DNA of 64,000 nucleotides from Dermatemys mawii (taxonomy: Eukaryota > Chordata > Testudines > Dermatemydidae). Within the stretch, counting starts at the first letter, position 1. Every line of letters starts with the position of its first letter. The translations under genes and the position numbers were made by a program. Shown piece after piece: positions 42,937 to 56,780 of this stretch. The notes beneath the pieces were generated by a model, which was not told the DNA's origin, searched no databases, and saw only the letters and a list, made by a program, of their open reading frames with translations. The stretch spans positions 7,342,336-7,406,335 of the forward strand of contig ML677385.1 of assembly GCA_007922305.1 (NCBI GenBank), in the 5' to 3' direction.

Positions 42937-43838
42937 TCAGGAAGTCGGTGGTGTCATGGAGATAGCTGGGAATGCTGGTGGCGTAGGGTCTGAGTAGAGA
43001 GTCCACATATCTAGATAATTCTTCAGTGAGAATGCCAATGCCGAGATGATGGGGCGTCCAGGATTTCCAGGTTTGTGGATCTTGGGTAATAGATAGAATA
43101 CCCTCAGTCGGGGCTCTAAGGGTATGTTAATTTGTTCTTGTGTTACTGTGGGGAGTGTCCTGAGTAGATGGTGCAGTTTCTTAGTATATTCCTCAGTGGG
43201 ATCTGAGGGAAGTGGCCTGTAGAAAGTGGTGTTGGAGAGTTGTCTGGTAGCCTCCTTTTGGTAGTCAGACTTGTCCATGATGACAACAGCACCTCCTTTA
43301 TCAGCCTCTTTGAGTATGATGTCAGGGTTGTTTCTGAGGCTGTGGATAGCATTGCGTTCTGCACGACTTAGGTTGTGAAGCAGGCGATGTTGTTTTTCCA
43401 CAATTTCTGGCTGTGCATGTCGGCGGAAGCATTCTATGTATAAGTCCAGACTGTCATTTCAACCCTCAGGAGGAGTCCATGTGGAGTTCTTCTTCTTGTG
43501 CTGCTGATGGGATGGTGTCTGTGTATCAGTGCGCTGTTCTATGTTATCTTGAAAGTATTCTTTGAGTCTGAGATGGCGAAAGTAGGCTTCCAGATCACCG
43601 CAGAATTGTATCTTATTCGTGGGGATGGTGGGGCAGAATGAGAGTTCTCGAGATAGCCTGGCAGAAGAGTCTGTCCTGAGTGTGTGGCTGGATAGATTGA
43701 CGATATTGCTGGGTGTGTTAGGGGTACCACTGTTGTGGCCCCATGTGGCAGGTAGGATTTTAGATAGCTTGTAGTCCTTTTGTAGCCACAGAAGTACGGG
43801 TTACAACAGAACAGGGACAGTTTAGCCATGCTGAGCAC
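42937..43838 (-). pseudogene. N-terminal part of the Penelope-like ORF, broken
   Basis: Pieces in protein order: about 43838-43570 (SLFCCNPYFCGYKRTTSYLK..), about 43570-43460 in another frame (AYFRHLRLKEYFQDN..), a stop near 43455, then 43401-43040 (LSRAERNAIHSLRNNPDIIL, KEADKGGAVVIMDKSDYQ, FYLLPKIHKPGNPGRPIIS). After a frameshift near 43030 the frame continues to a stop at about 42905 just before the 473-codon segment. KEADKGGAVVI and LPKIHKP are typical upstream RT motifs of Penelope-like elements. Confidence 0.85.
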
Positions 43839-44799
43839 ATATCCATCAGTTTCAGGCAGATGTGTACGTGGTCTGGCTAATCCATGCCTCTATAGCCACT
43901 ATCCCTACTAATCGGCTACTTAAACTCATGCTAGCTCGATGGGAGTTAGTGAGAGTATGTGTACACAAGCAGGAGACTCACACCTGTGGCTTGTAGGCTA
44001 GACACAGCCTCACCTTTTGTGCCATGCTCCTTGCAGCATATCTGAACACCCACTGCAAAGTCTATTCTGCCCGCTTTGCAAAACACATACTACAGAAGGG
44101 AACTTTAATGAAGTGCATGATCTACTTCTTGTTCTATTTATGGACACTGCATGGTACCAGTGCTAAGCAGTAAGATAGTCGGATTCTTGAAAGCAAAACT
44201 CTCTGTCACTCCAATCCTTCCAGTTAAGGAGAAAAAAATAAAAGGTACAAAACAAAAAAGAAACAGCAAAGAGTCCACATCTGTTTTAATAAAACTTCAT
44301 GGCTGTGTATATAAGGTCCCATTACCTAAAGGAAACTGCATTTGGATTCTAGACAAGAGTTGACTTTAAAGTTGGCCTGGCTAATGAGATCTGTTCAGAG
44401 TGGATAAAAGCAGATTGGGAAGAGTTCAGGGAGACTGCAAACATCAATCTTTCACCTCCTGTAGTACAATTAATAGCTATAGTCAATAAATCAAAAGCCA
44501 GGAGGGAAATAGGTTGCTTATTTAAATAACAGGATTCATCCGTCATTCATCAATTATCATGATGTTCTTTTCACCTAATATCATTCACAATGAACTCGTC
44601 AGGATGCTGCCAAGGAGATTAATATTCAAGCCACTGTTCATTTAATTGGCTTGGAAGTTTTATATTTGAAAAAACTACCATTTTATGTTTATTCTCAGAA
44701 GAACACAAATATTGTGGCAGTATTTTTCCCCCATCATCTGGGGCCAGATTTTCAAAAGAACTTATGTCCTATTTCATGCACCAGAATAAATGGCCAGAT

Positions 44800-45115
44800 C
44801 TTAAAATCTATGAATGTTGAAGGCCAGAAGAAACCATTATGATCATTTAGTCTGCACTCTTGCAAAACACAGGCCTAAGACCCTCACACAATCATTTCTA
44901 CATCAAGTCCATAATTTCTGATTCAGCTATAGCATCTTTTAGAAAGACATCCAGTCTTGACTTAAAGACTTCGAGTGAAGAACAATCCACCACGTACCCT
45001 GGTAAGTTGTTCTAATGATTAATTACCCCATCTGCTAATAATTTGCAATTTGTTTCTATTCTGAGTTTACCTAATTTCAGTTCCCAAACACTGGATTTCA
45101 TTATGCATTTTTCTG
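44800..45115 (-). mobile_element. CR1 LINE 3' end
   Basis: Reverse-oriented CR1 tail: gaaggccagaagaaaccatt, atgatcatttagtctgcact, catcttttagaaagacatcc, caatccaccacgtaccctgg, ttgttctaatgattaattac. Confidence 0.78.
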
Positions 45116-46957
45116 CATACAGTGGAGTAGAAAGTGGGGCTGCTCTGCAGTGCCCTCTTCAGGGCCACACCTGGTATTGCAGGCCCTCCCACCTGAGTCT
45201 GCTAGGGTCTGTCGCCTATAGCCTGTGCTGTAACTCTGCATCAGTCTCTAAACATTCGTTTCACAAAACAGCACCTCAGGATTTGACTGTCTGCGCCTTA
45301 AGACAAAGAGAAGGAAAACAAAATCTGAAATGTAAGTGCTTATTTGCAGCGCTTAAGTCGAGACCGTGGCCTGCGCTTGGGTTAGCCCTGAGGAACTCCT
45401 ACTCTGTACCAGTCTCACCCAGCTTTGCCCCTGACAAAAAGCAGGCATGCCTTCTTTAACTGGCTGCCTGGTTCTTCACTGGCCAATATTTCTCTTGGCC
45501 CTTCTAGGCCTCTGGAGGACTGTCTTGTTGGTCACCTGGTCTGAGTGGATTTTCCTTGGCTAACAAGTGTCGAAGTGCTGATGCCTCCAGCAGGAGACAG
45601 AGAAAGCCTGACAGACCTCATCACAATCAGGTGCTGATGTAGGACTCCCTTGAGGTATGACAATTTACAGCAGTTTATTATGTGCCCATTTACCCTTATT
45701 GCGAGGGCTGAGCGCTACAAAATCTAGTGGCTTGTGACTGCTTGTTTGGAATGACCATCACAGTGCACCAAGGGGCTGCAGGCCTTGCCCAGCCCCATTA
45801 AACAGCCAGAAAAACTCACTGCTTAACAAAAAATTATTATTAATTTTTAAAAGTACTTTCAGGTGTTCTCTGTTCATTCTATTGTCTTTTTATGGAACGA
45901 GTCTTGCAATATGTTAAGAAAACATGTTACAGAGCAGTGGGATCAATTGCTCCCACTAGATAATGAAGACAGAACAAGCAGTAAGGAGCAGCACAGAAAA
46001 TTTACTTACAGTTGCATAACTGTTCTTGTTATTAATAGAACAAACTGCTCCAGGAGACTATGGAATTCCCATCACTTCAGATATCCAAAGCTATGTGTAA
46101 CCCTGATCTATTATGGCTGGCTCAGGAATAATTAAATTATTTAAAGATACCAGCACAGGAGTTGGCAGCAGACCATTCTTAGGGAAAGCCCCGGACACTG
46201 GAATTAGTTTCACCCTTAGCCCCCAACACCACCAGAGTTCATGTCAGTGGGGATGGTGTATTTCCACTTGTGGGAAATAAGGAAAACAAACCCATGGAAG
46301 TGTTCAAGTGCTACTGTATATATGTTTTGAGTTGCTGAACAATACTGGAAATTTCCATTTGAGCATAAAGTGAAATTACATTATTTTTCAATCCACATCA
46401 TAAGATTTCTAGGCAGGTGAAACAATAAACACTGAGTGAAAACAATTTGTATCCATCATAATTTATCAGATAAGAAAAGTAGTAGATATCCGTTGGCCAA
46501 ATTCTGGATTTATTTTTGCACATTACAAAATCTCCATTCAACACATGGGCATCGGGTTAATTAATACTTAACAGTACTATTGTTTGTAAATGGGCAAAAA
46601 CAGAGGTCTCTTATAGCAGAAAAAACTGATCAAGGAATTCAATTAGATATAATCAGAATAATTATGGAAAGACTATGGAAGTGAAACATTTTAAGAGCTC
46701 AACTGACATGTTGCCCATTTTAGATATTGCTGTCAGCTTTATGCTTGACTGACTACAGGCATCATTTTTCAAGGAGCTGAGCAGAGTTGGCCAAAATAAT
46801 TGACCAAAAAGGACAAAAAACTTTCCTGAAAAATGTTGATGTTTTTCAACCAGCTCTAGTAGTGCTGAGCACTCAAGAGTGCAAAGGTCTACATGGGACT
46901 GCTCCGCGCCTTTCTGGATCAAGCTCTGAGCTATCATTAGACTTCTCTGTCCCTTAC

Positions 46958-47083
46958 CTGTCAGAGCAGGGAGTTGACCTGACACTGCGTAAACTTTGGG
47001 CATCAGCATCTGAACTGCTGCTTCTTCCATCTTCAGCTTTCACATTGCCGATTTCTCCTTTGGTCGCTGCCCTGATGGCCTTC
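46958..47083 (-). CDS. SYTL5: Slp-family gene exon: linker
   Basis: 126-bp exon, acceptor ...GCTCCTCAG, donor GTAAGG, phase 2 to phase 2. It encodes KAIRAATKGEISN-like sequence (here GEIGN), then an acidic and serine-rich part (GRSSSSDADAQSLRS) ending STPCSD. The basic start followed by a Ser/Asp-rich tail is typical of Slp linkers and offers many possible phosphorylation sites, although none can be proved from sequence. Phase agrees with the exons at 52283-52415 and 37122-37278. Confidence 0.87.
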
Positions 47084-47324
47084 CTGAGGAGCATAAATTA
47101 AAAAAATAAAACAGGGTGAAAATGTAATGCACACAACACTTAAGCCAATGTTGCTTTTGTGAGATCTTTACTGTTAGAAAACAGAGCAGGCAACGGTTCT
47201 GATAGCCCCATGCTGTGATTCTAGTGGCTTTGTGTTTTTAAGTATTGCTGAGGTCAAAAATGGAAGAGGCAGTAAGAGGTTTAGTAAAACGCTCACCTCT
47301 CTCTCTGACTCACATAAATAATAA

Positions 47325-47430
47325 TAGTGTCATGTGTATTATAGTAGCACTCAAAGCATGCCAGGAGTTGTACCAACACAAAAGATGATATAGAGCCTGC
47401 CCCAAAGAGCTTACAAACTAAAAAGAAAAA
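47325..47430 (+). repeat. MIR-type SINE 5' part
   Basis: tgtattatagtagcactcaa, gccaggagttgtaccaacac and gcctgccccaaagagcttac follow the same order as the copies at 240 and 24985. Confidence 0.55.
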
Positions 47431-48469
47431 AAAATGGAGGCAGAAAGGTGCATGATTAAGGCCCTACTTGAATAGCAGGATGACTGTCAAATAATTGTGG
47501 CTAAGTTGCGGAGAAAACATGGAAAATTGCAGAAAAGTAACAACAGACCTATATTAATTGCAGTAATTTGGAAAAGCCAAAGAAGACCTATTTGTTAAAG
47601 AAAAATTTGCTGGAACAATATAAACAGTCAAGTATCACATTATGCCTTCTAATTTTTTTTTGATAACCAGACATTTTGCTGCAACTATATTACAATCATT
47701 AATGCACAGGGCTGACAGAAGGTGCCCAGCCAGGCGCCCGCTGTCAACCCCCAGGTGGCTGGCAGCCAGGGCTCCTGCTGTCAGCCCTGGATGGCTAATA
47801 AAATTGAAGCAGCAGCCTAATATTGTGGGATCTGCAATTCTTGCAATATTGTAAATTAAATAGGGCCTTCGGTATGACACACAATCAATGTGGTCACAGT
47901 GACAACCTCAGCTAGTAGTAGTTCTGATGGCACACGTTAGTTCCTTTTGTTTTCTCTTTATTTGTTGGGGGTGAAATAGGTGGGTAATGAGATAGGAAAG
48001 GAGAGAGGAGAGGAGCAAGAAGGGATAAGACTGAGGGAATGGGAGAAGAATGGGAAAACAGCATAATGTAAAGGAGACAGAAAAGGAGGAGATGATGAAA
48101 AGGGGAAGTGGAAGAGAATTGTGTTGTGACAAGAGCAGAGTTTTGTCATTCAGTCCCACTCCCTCTCCAAGCACCAAGTAAAAATGTCTTGGGTTATGTC
48201 AGGAATCTGGGGGGTCTGAAGCTGGCTACTGCTGTGCCTGCTAAGACACCTTTAGTTAAATTTGCTGTGTAAAATCATCCATGGCAATTGTAGAAAGTGC
48301 TTTGCTCTGATCATCCAGTTATAAGATCAATCTCCCATAATCAGTGACAGAAACATACTGCAGAACTATTTATCACAGAGGATTACTCATTGGTAAGCTA
48401 ATACTCCTTGTTTTTCTCTTCTGGCCCTCTTAGATAGCTACTAGATGCACATTCAACAAATTGACAGTC

Positions 48470-49270
48470 AGGCCCAACATCTTCAAGGAGAGAAGACAGT
48501 CCAAAATAAAAGGGATCTCAGAGCTTCTGGATGTAAGCTACTGTTGACAGCAGATGGAGAACCACTTCCATTTGGCAGAATAGCACTTCCTTGTAGAGAG
48601 CTTCTTGCTGCTAAGGATGGATTGTACCTGTTCAGAGCACAACTTCTCTTTAAGAACCAGATGGAGGGAGGCTGGGTTTGTATGGTTGCTTCTGCCCCCT
48701 GTTCCAAGGCAGTAGGGTCAGGAACAGGTACAGATGTACGAATGAAAGGCCACCAAATTGTCTTGGCCACCAAGGGGCTGCCAGGATTATTGTTGTCTTG
48801 TCCTACTTTGACTTCTTGAAGACATGGGATAATAGATGATACATTACTGGATCTGACCACTGTACCAGAAAGGCATTGTCCTGCAGTTACCCCTGTGGGC
48901 ACTCAGAAGCTGTAGGCATTTCTTGTTTGCTTAGGTTGTAAAGAGGTCCCACAATGGGAAAGCTCTGCATCACTGAAGAAAATGTCCTGCATCACTGAAG
49001 AATAGAGCTCCCACTTGTGATCCTGGTGGAAATGCCTGCTTAGGCTGTCTGCTGAGGTGTCCATTGCTTCCAGGAGGTGCGCTTCCAAGGAGGTTATCTG
49101 ATGCTAGATGCACCAGTTCCAGAACGTGACTGCTTCCACGCAGAGTGGGGCAGACTTCATTTCTTCCTCTTTGTTTACACAAAATACACTAGTCATGTTG
49201 TCTGATATGAGTTAGACATGTGCGGACTGGATAACGGGTAGGAACCTTTCATATGCTTCGTGCACTGCTG
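48470..49270 (-). pseudogene. DIRS-like retrotransposon remnant (RNase H region and linker)
   Basis: Minus strand pieces: about 49260-49140 SDNMTSVFCVNK (RNase H), 49130-49080 VTFWNWCI (a stop follows), 49088-48960 SLEAHLLEAMDTSADSLSRH and HKWELYSSVMQDIFF, then 48902-48480 an open linker ending SPSAVNSSLH. ADxLSRxFxxDHxWEL..xxDIFF is the stretch between RNase H and tyrosine recombinase in DIRS-type elements. Stops and frame changes show it is dead. Best guess from motif order; an unrelated RT element is possible. Confidence 0.6.
48965..49002. repeat. 22-bp tandem duplication in the DIRS remnant
   Basis: ctgcatcactgaagaa at 48965-48980 and again at 48987-49002 (identical 16 bases, period 22). 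Confidence 0.85.
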
Positions 49271-50199
49271 AGAAGTCTGATGCATAGTCTTGACTCTTGC
49301 AGGGGCCTACGAATGTTTAGCATATACAGCATGTATATACCTCGCAACGCCAGCTACAAAAGTACCATGCGAACATCTGTTCTTACCTTCAGGTGCCATT
49401 GTAAATTAAAAAGCAGGCAGCATTATGTCCCACAAATGTAAACAAACTTGTTAGTCTCAGCAATTGGCTGAACAAGAAGTAGGACTGAGTGGATTTGCAG
49501 GTTCTAAAGTTTTACATTGCTTTGTTTTTGAGTGAAGTTATGTAACAAAAAAAAATATCTACATTTGTAAGTTGCACTTTCACGATGAAGATTCCATTAC
49601 AGTACTTGTAAGAAGTGAATTGAAAAATACTATTTTTCTGTTCATTTTTACGGTGCAAATATTTGTAATACAAATAATAATATAAAGCAAGCACTGTACA
49701 CTTTGTGTTCTGCATTGTAATTGAAATCAATATATTTGATTGAAGAAAATGAAATGAAAATGAAAATGAAGAAATATATACCAAAAATAATAAATGCATT
49801 TAAATAGTTATTCTATCATTTAGCAGTGCAATTAAAACTGCAAATAATCATGATTAATTTTTAAATTATGATTAATTTTTTAAGTTAATTGCATGAGTTA
49901 ACTGTGATTAATCGACTGTCCTACTAACTAGCTAAGAAAAAATTATGTACCAGAGAAACAAAAGAGTTCAGGTGGGAACTCTAGCAGAAGCTGTGGGCAC
50001 TGGAGGGCTCTGTCTGAGACCATGCGCGGTAGAAATGAATTGGGGAGGTGTTTGGTTCACACCACCCGTTATCCTGTTGGTTTAGAGTACACGGAATTGA
50101 AAGGCATAGGCACGAACTAACAGACACTGCTGTTGAAAAATCTTTCAGTCTTAAGGACCTGGAGTGAATGTACACCCACAGAGAATATACAAAGGGACC

Positions 50200-50650
50200 A
50201 GCACTTAAAGAAGAATATTGTGTGCCATACTGGTCGCCCCATCTCACAGAGGATACTACAGAATTAGAGGGGTTCAGAGAAGATGAAAAGAATGATTAGC
50301 AGCCTAGAAATACTCTCATATGGAGACTGAAAAGACTGGGATTGTTTCTCCTAGAAGGAGATAGGAGGGAGCATTATAAAGGCATACAAAATAACAAGTG
50401 GCCAGAGAAAATAGACCAGGAGCCTCAATTCTCCCTGTCTCCCAACACAAGAACAAGGGGACATTCAATTAAATAAAAAGTAAGCAAATTCACAACTGAT
50501 CAAAGAAAATATTTCTTTGTAATTAGGCTGTGGAACCCATTGCCATAGGAAGCTGCTGAAGCCAAGAATTCAGCAAGATTCAAAAATGAATTGGAAATTT
50601 TACATGGATAACGAGAATGTCCAGTTATGCAGATTAATGATAAAATGTTG
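50200..50650 (+). mobile_element. CR1-like LINE 3' part
   Basis: Blocks in order: gtgccatactggtcgcccca, gaattagaggggttcagaga, gactgaaaagactgggattg, tcaattaaataaaaagtaag and ggctgtggaacccattgcca. This is the C-terminal coding end and tail of a CR1-type LINE with stops. Confidence 0.75.
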
Positions 50651-52135
50651 GAGGAATTATTAATAATTTTATATTATTATTATTGGATGATACCTTGTGT
50701 CTGGGAATTCAGACAAACCTGAAGTATGAGAGACCACGATAAAGTTCTAATATGAAGGATAGGTAACCCCAAAGCTGCCTAGTGAGGATTTCTTACACTT
50801 TCCCCTTGAGTCCCTGCACTGAGCCAAAGTCAGTGACAGAATATTGGATTCAGAGATGCTTGGGTCTGACCCAGTAGGAAAGTCCTGTGTTTTCCTAGCT
50901 TTCTCTGCAATAAAGCTTTCTCCTTTGGAGTCGAGTTGTCACTTGAAATACTGAAATTTTAACCATAGCAGATTTTCCCATTTGGGGGTGAATTGCAATA
51001 AAAAGGGAAGACAAGAAACAGGCATAAATCAGTTCTCTAAACATTTAGTTACTGTGCTAATAAGTGTTCACAGCAAAGACGGTAAATGCTCCACTCCACT
51101 AATGAAGCAGATTTTCAGTATACCTTCACCATGGCTGCTATCTGCATGAACTGTAATTAAATGCAGTTTTTAGTGCCACCGATTCCTTAGGCTGTATCCC
51201 CTTCATCTGCATAGGGGTACTCAGCAGCAGCAGCTGCTTCTTTTATCCAGCGTTAATGAGGCAAAATCAAGTGATGTTCCTGATTGATTGTCAGAGGTCT
51301 GGTTCCCTGTTCTGTTCCCTTGACCATCACAGCCCTCATAATTTACATACTCCATATGCTATAGATGCACCTGGATAGCAATTCAAATCAGTAGTAATTA
51401 GCAAACTCTTAGTCAAGTGCTTTTCCTATGAAAAGTGACTATAGGATCTATGTTCCATGTCAAAATGTGCTCAATTTACCAATAAACAGTTTTTTTTCTA
51501 ATTGCAAGCCTGGTTAACTCAGCCCACAATCTGAAAGTTAAGCTGAGTTCTGTCCCCCTCATGCATCAGTTCCAATGTATGCCATAGTAACAACTATGCA
51601 TCCCCACAGCACATATATCGTTCACTCTTTACAAACATGCAGCCTCAGTTGCCTTATGACTCGTTTTATTGAGGGAATATTCTAAAGATAATGGGGTTGC
51701 ACAGACGTCCCTGAGGCCGTAATGTGCCCAAGCACTATTTTTATTTGCTGAAGATGATTCATAAAAGGAAAACATAGCTTTCAGATCACAAGGTGAGTTT
51801 ACACAGCTGGAAGTTGGGGGCAAAACATCATTTTACTTGTAAACTGGGCTAATTTTATGTGAAAGCCACTAAGAGGAAACAAACATGGATTTTCAAGGTG
51901 CCATTTTTACAACCATTTTTCAGAGTGGAAGCACACTCAGAGACCCTTTAAATTCAAAGAGTAACCTCTTACCAGGAGGAAAAATCCAATAGTTGTCATT
52001 GCCTTTTGCTGCTATCTTGTAGCAAAAGGTAATTATAGCTGCATTTCCTAGGAGACTGAAGTCTAATTATAGCACTTGTTTCAAAGCAGATTGTTTCTAA
52101 CCCTGGGAGATTTTGGTCTGATCTGCAATATTGGA

Positions 52136-52225
52136 GGAATGGAGGAGCAGAAGGGATGGAGGGAAGGAGGGAGAGGGGAAGAGGGAGAGAGAGCACGAGA
52201 GGGAGCAGCTGGAGAGACTCAAAAA
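52136..52225. repeat. Purine-rich (GA) tract next to an exon
   Basis: Almost pure A/G on the plus strand (ggagggaaggagggagaggg, agagggagagagagcac..), ending about 58 bp from the donor of the exon at 52283-52415. It may form triplex DNA; on the transcribed (minus) sense it is a pyrimidine tract downstream of the donor. Confidence 0.85.
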
Positions 52226-52282
52226 GAAAATCTGCTCAGAGGTGCTGTACTTTGAATTATTTTCCAAAGTTTAAGACTTTAC

Positions 52283-52415
52283 CCTATCTTTTTGGGTCCA
52301 CTGAATATTGATTTCTGCCCACTTGTGGAGGAAGCTGGGGTATCTGGCCTTTGTTCTGCATTCTCCTGGGTGTGATCTTTGGCTTGTCCTCCTTCTTTCT
52401 TATCAGAAACAGTAT
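52283..52415 (-). CDS. SYTL5: Slp-family gene exon: linker just after SHD
   Basis: 133-bp exon, acceptor ...CCTTCAG, donor GTAAAG. It enters in phase 1 (the split codon with the previous exon gives Asp) and leaves in phase 2. It encodes a hydrophilic, low-complexity stretch starting TVSDKKEGGQAKDH and ending SIFSGPKKI. No domain is expected here; the stretch connects the Rab27-binding helix to the Ser-rich linker. The exon is supported by splice sites, an open frame through its whole length and phase agreement on both sides. A purine-rich tract lies about 60-145 bp on the donor side (52136-52225). Confidence 0.85.
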
Positions 52416-56055
<3,640 letters not shown>

Positions 56056-56639
56056 TCAACCAGCCAAAACTGTTTCTTAAAGCCTCAAGACATTGTCCAC
56101 CCAAAATGCACACATAAAGCTATGGATCAGAGTCACACAGTAAAAGCTAAAGAATCAAAAATTAGCTTGCAAAGTGTAATATAACAGAATAGATCGGGAA
56201 GAAAAATTGTGAAAACTCTCTCTTCCCTAAGTGAAAAATGGCTTTTCGGTTAAATGGAAAAATGCACAAAAATTGATTTTCATCAAAATATTCATGGTTT
56301 CCAGAAAAACTGGAAATCAAAACATTTTTGATTAATAGAACTTAGAAGTGCTTGGCTTTTTATTTAGTGCCCAATAACATTTTCAGTTTTCCATGCCTCT
56401 TCCCCGCCAAACGTTTTTAAAGAGATGGGATGAGGGATAGATAGGAGGAGAGGAGAGTAGGGTCAGAAGTGAGGGTGGGGCAGAGAGGAGCTTGAGGCAC
56501 AGGATGGGGCCACAGGAGCAGAAGTCTCTGCTCCCCCACCAGAGCCTGTTGTCTGCAGAACCTCTGCTTTGTTTTTTGCAGAAATCTTGGAAGGTTTGTA
56601 GTGAATGAGGCAAGGGACTGCAGGAAGAGAAAGGATCGT

Positions 56640-56780
56640 CTCATGATTGAGGCAGCTGAAGGTTGCCCCGGGGAACTAGATTCTATAGCTGCCTCTGCAC
56701 AGACTTCTTGTGTGATGCTGGGCAAGTCACTTAGTTTTTTCACAGGTGTTCCTCATTTTCTAGGTAAGCAATATGAGACT
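56640..56780 (+). repeat. MIR-like SINE core
   Basis: ttgtgtgatgctgggcaagt, cacttagttttttcac and cctcattttctaggtaagca match the MIR core order (tgtgaccttgggcaagtcac). Confidence 0.5.

Larger units (their letters stand above)
41244..43862 (-). mobile_element. Penelope-like retroelement (RT + GIY-YIG endonuclease), about 2.6 kb
   Basis: Minus-strand element. Its 3' end is the repeat tcagaggggtagccatgtta..gacaaagagtcctgtggcac..agcataagctt..cccacttcatcggatgc, whose pieces also occur at 12572-12777, 13915-14098, 17064-17145 and 61025-61085. The coding part runs from about 43838 to 41465 with an RT followed by a GIY-YIG domain, the defining pair of Penelope-like elements. The 5' edge is approximate. 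Reading frame breaks make it inactive. Confidence 0.9.
41130..44010. mobile_element. MITE split by the Penelope-like element
   Basis: Left half 41130-41243 (ggctacatctacacaagctc..ctagctctgactgagctagt..cagtgtagccac). Right half 43863-44010 (catgctagctcgatgggagt..gtgtacacaagcaggagactc..ggctagacacagcc). The two halves resemble the two ends of one gtctacac-type MITE with the retroelement in between. Inference from end similarity; no target duplication found. Confidence 0.4.
37279..46957. other. Largest complete intron in the window (about 9.7 kb)
   Basis: Holds a poly-A run (40077-40097), several gtctacac-type MITEs (39130-39555, 40852-41110, 41130-44010), the Penelope-like element and a CR1 end (44800-45115). 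No exon recognised. Confidence 0.5.
47084..52282. other. Intron in the linker region
   Basis: Contains a MIR-type fragment (47325-47430), a purine-rich tract (47985-48110), a DIRS-like remnant (48470-49270), an AT-rich part with taattttt / gattaat repeats (49840-49915), a CR1 tail (50200-50650) and a purine tract (52136-52225). No exon seen. Confidence 0.5.

Noticed and set aside
43770..43795. tgtagccaca at both 41229 and 43783 as a target duplication of the Penelope-like element
   Set aside because: The right copy lies inside the element's coding region (within the NPYFCGYKR stretch), so the match is chance.
45043..45459. 138-codon plus-strand open frame
   Set aside because: Starts inside a CR1 end and continues into probable repeat sequence; no recognisable motif.
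48445..48819. 124-codon plus-strand open frame
   Set aside because: It is the antisense of the better-explained DIRS-like remnant on the minus strand.
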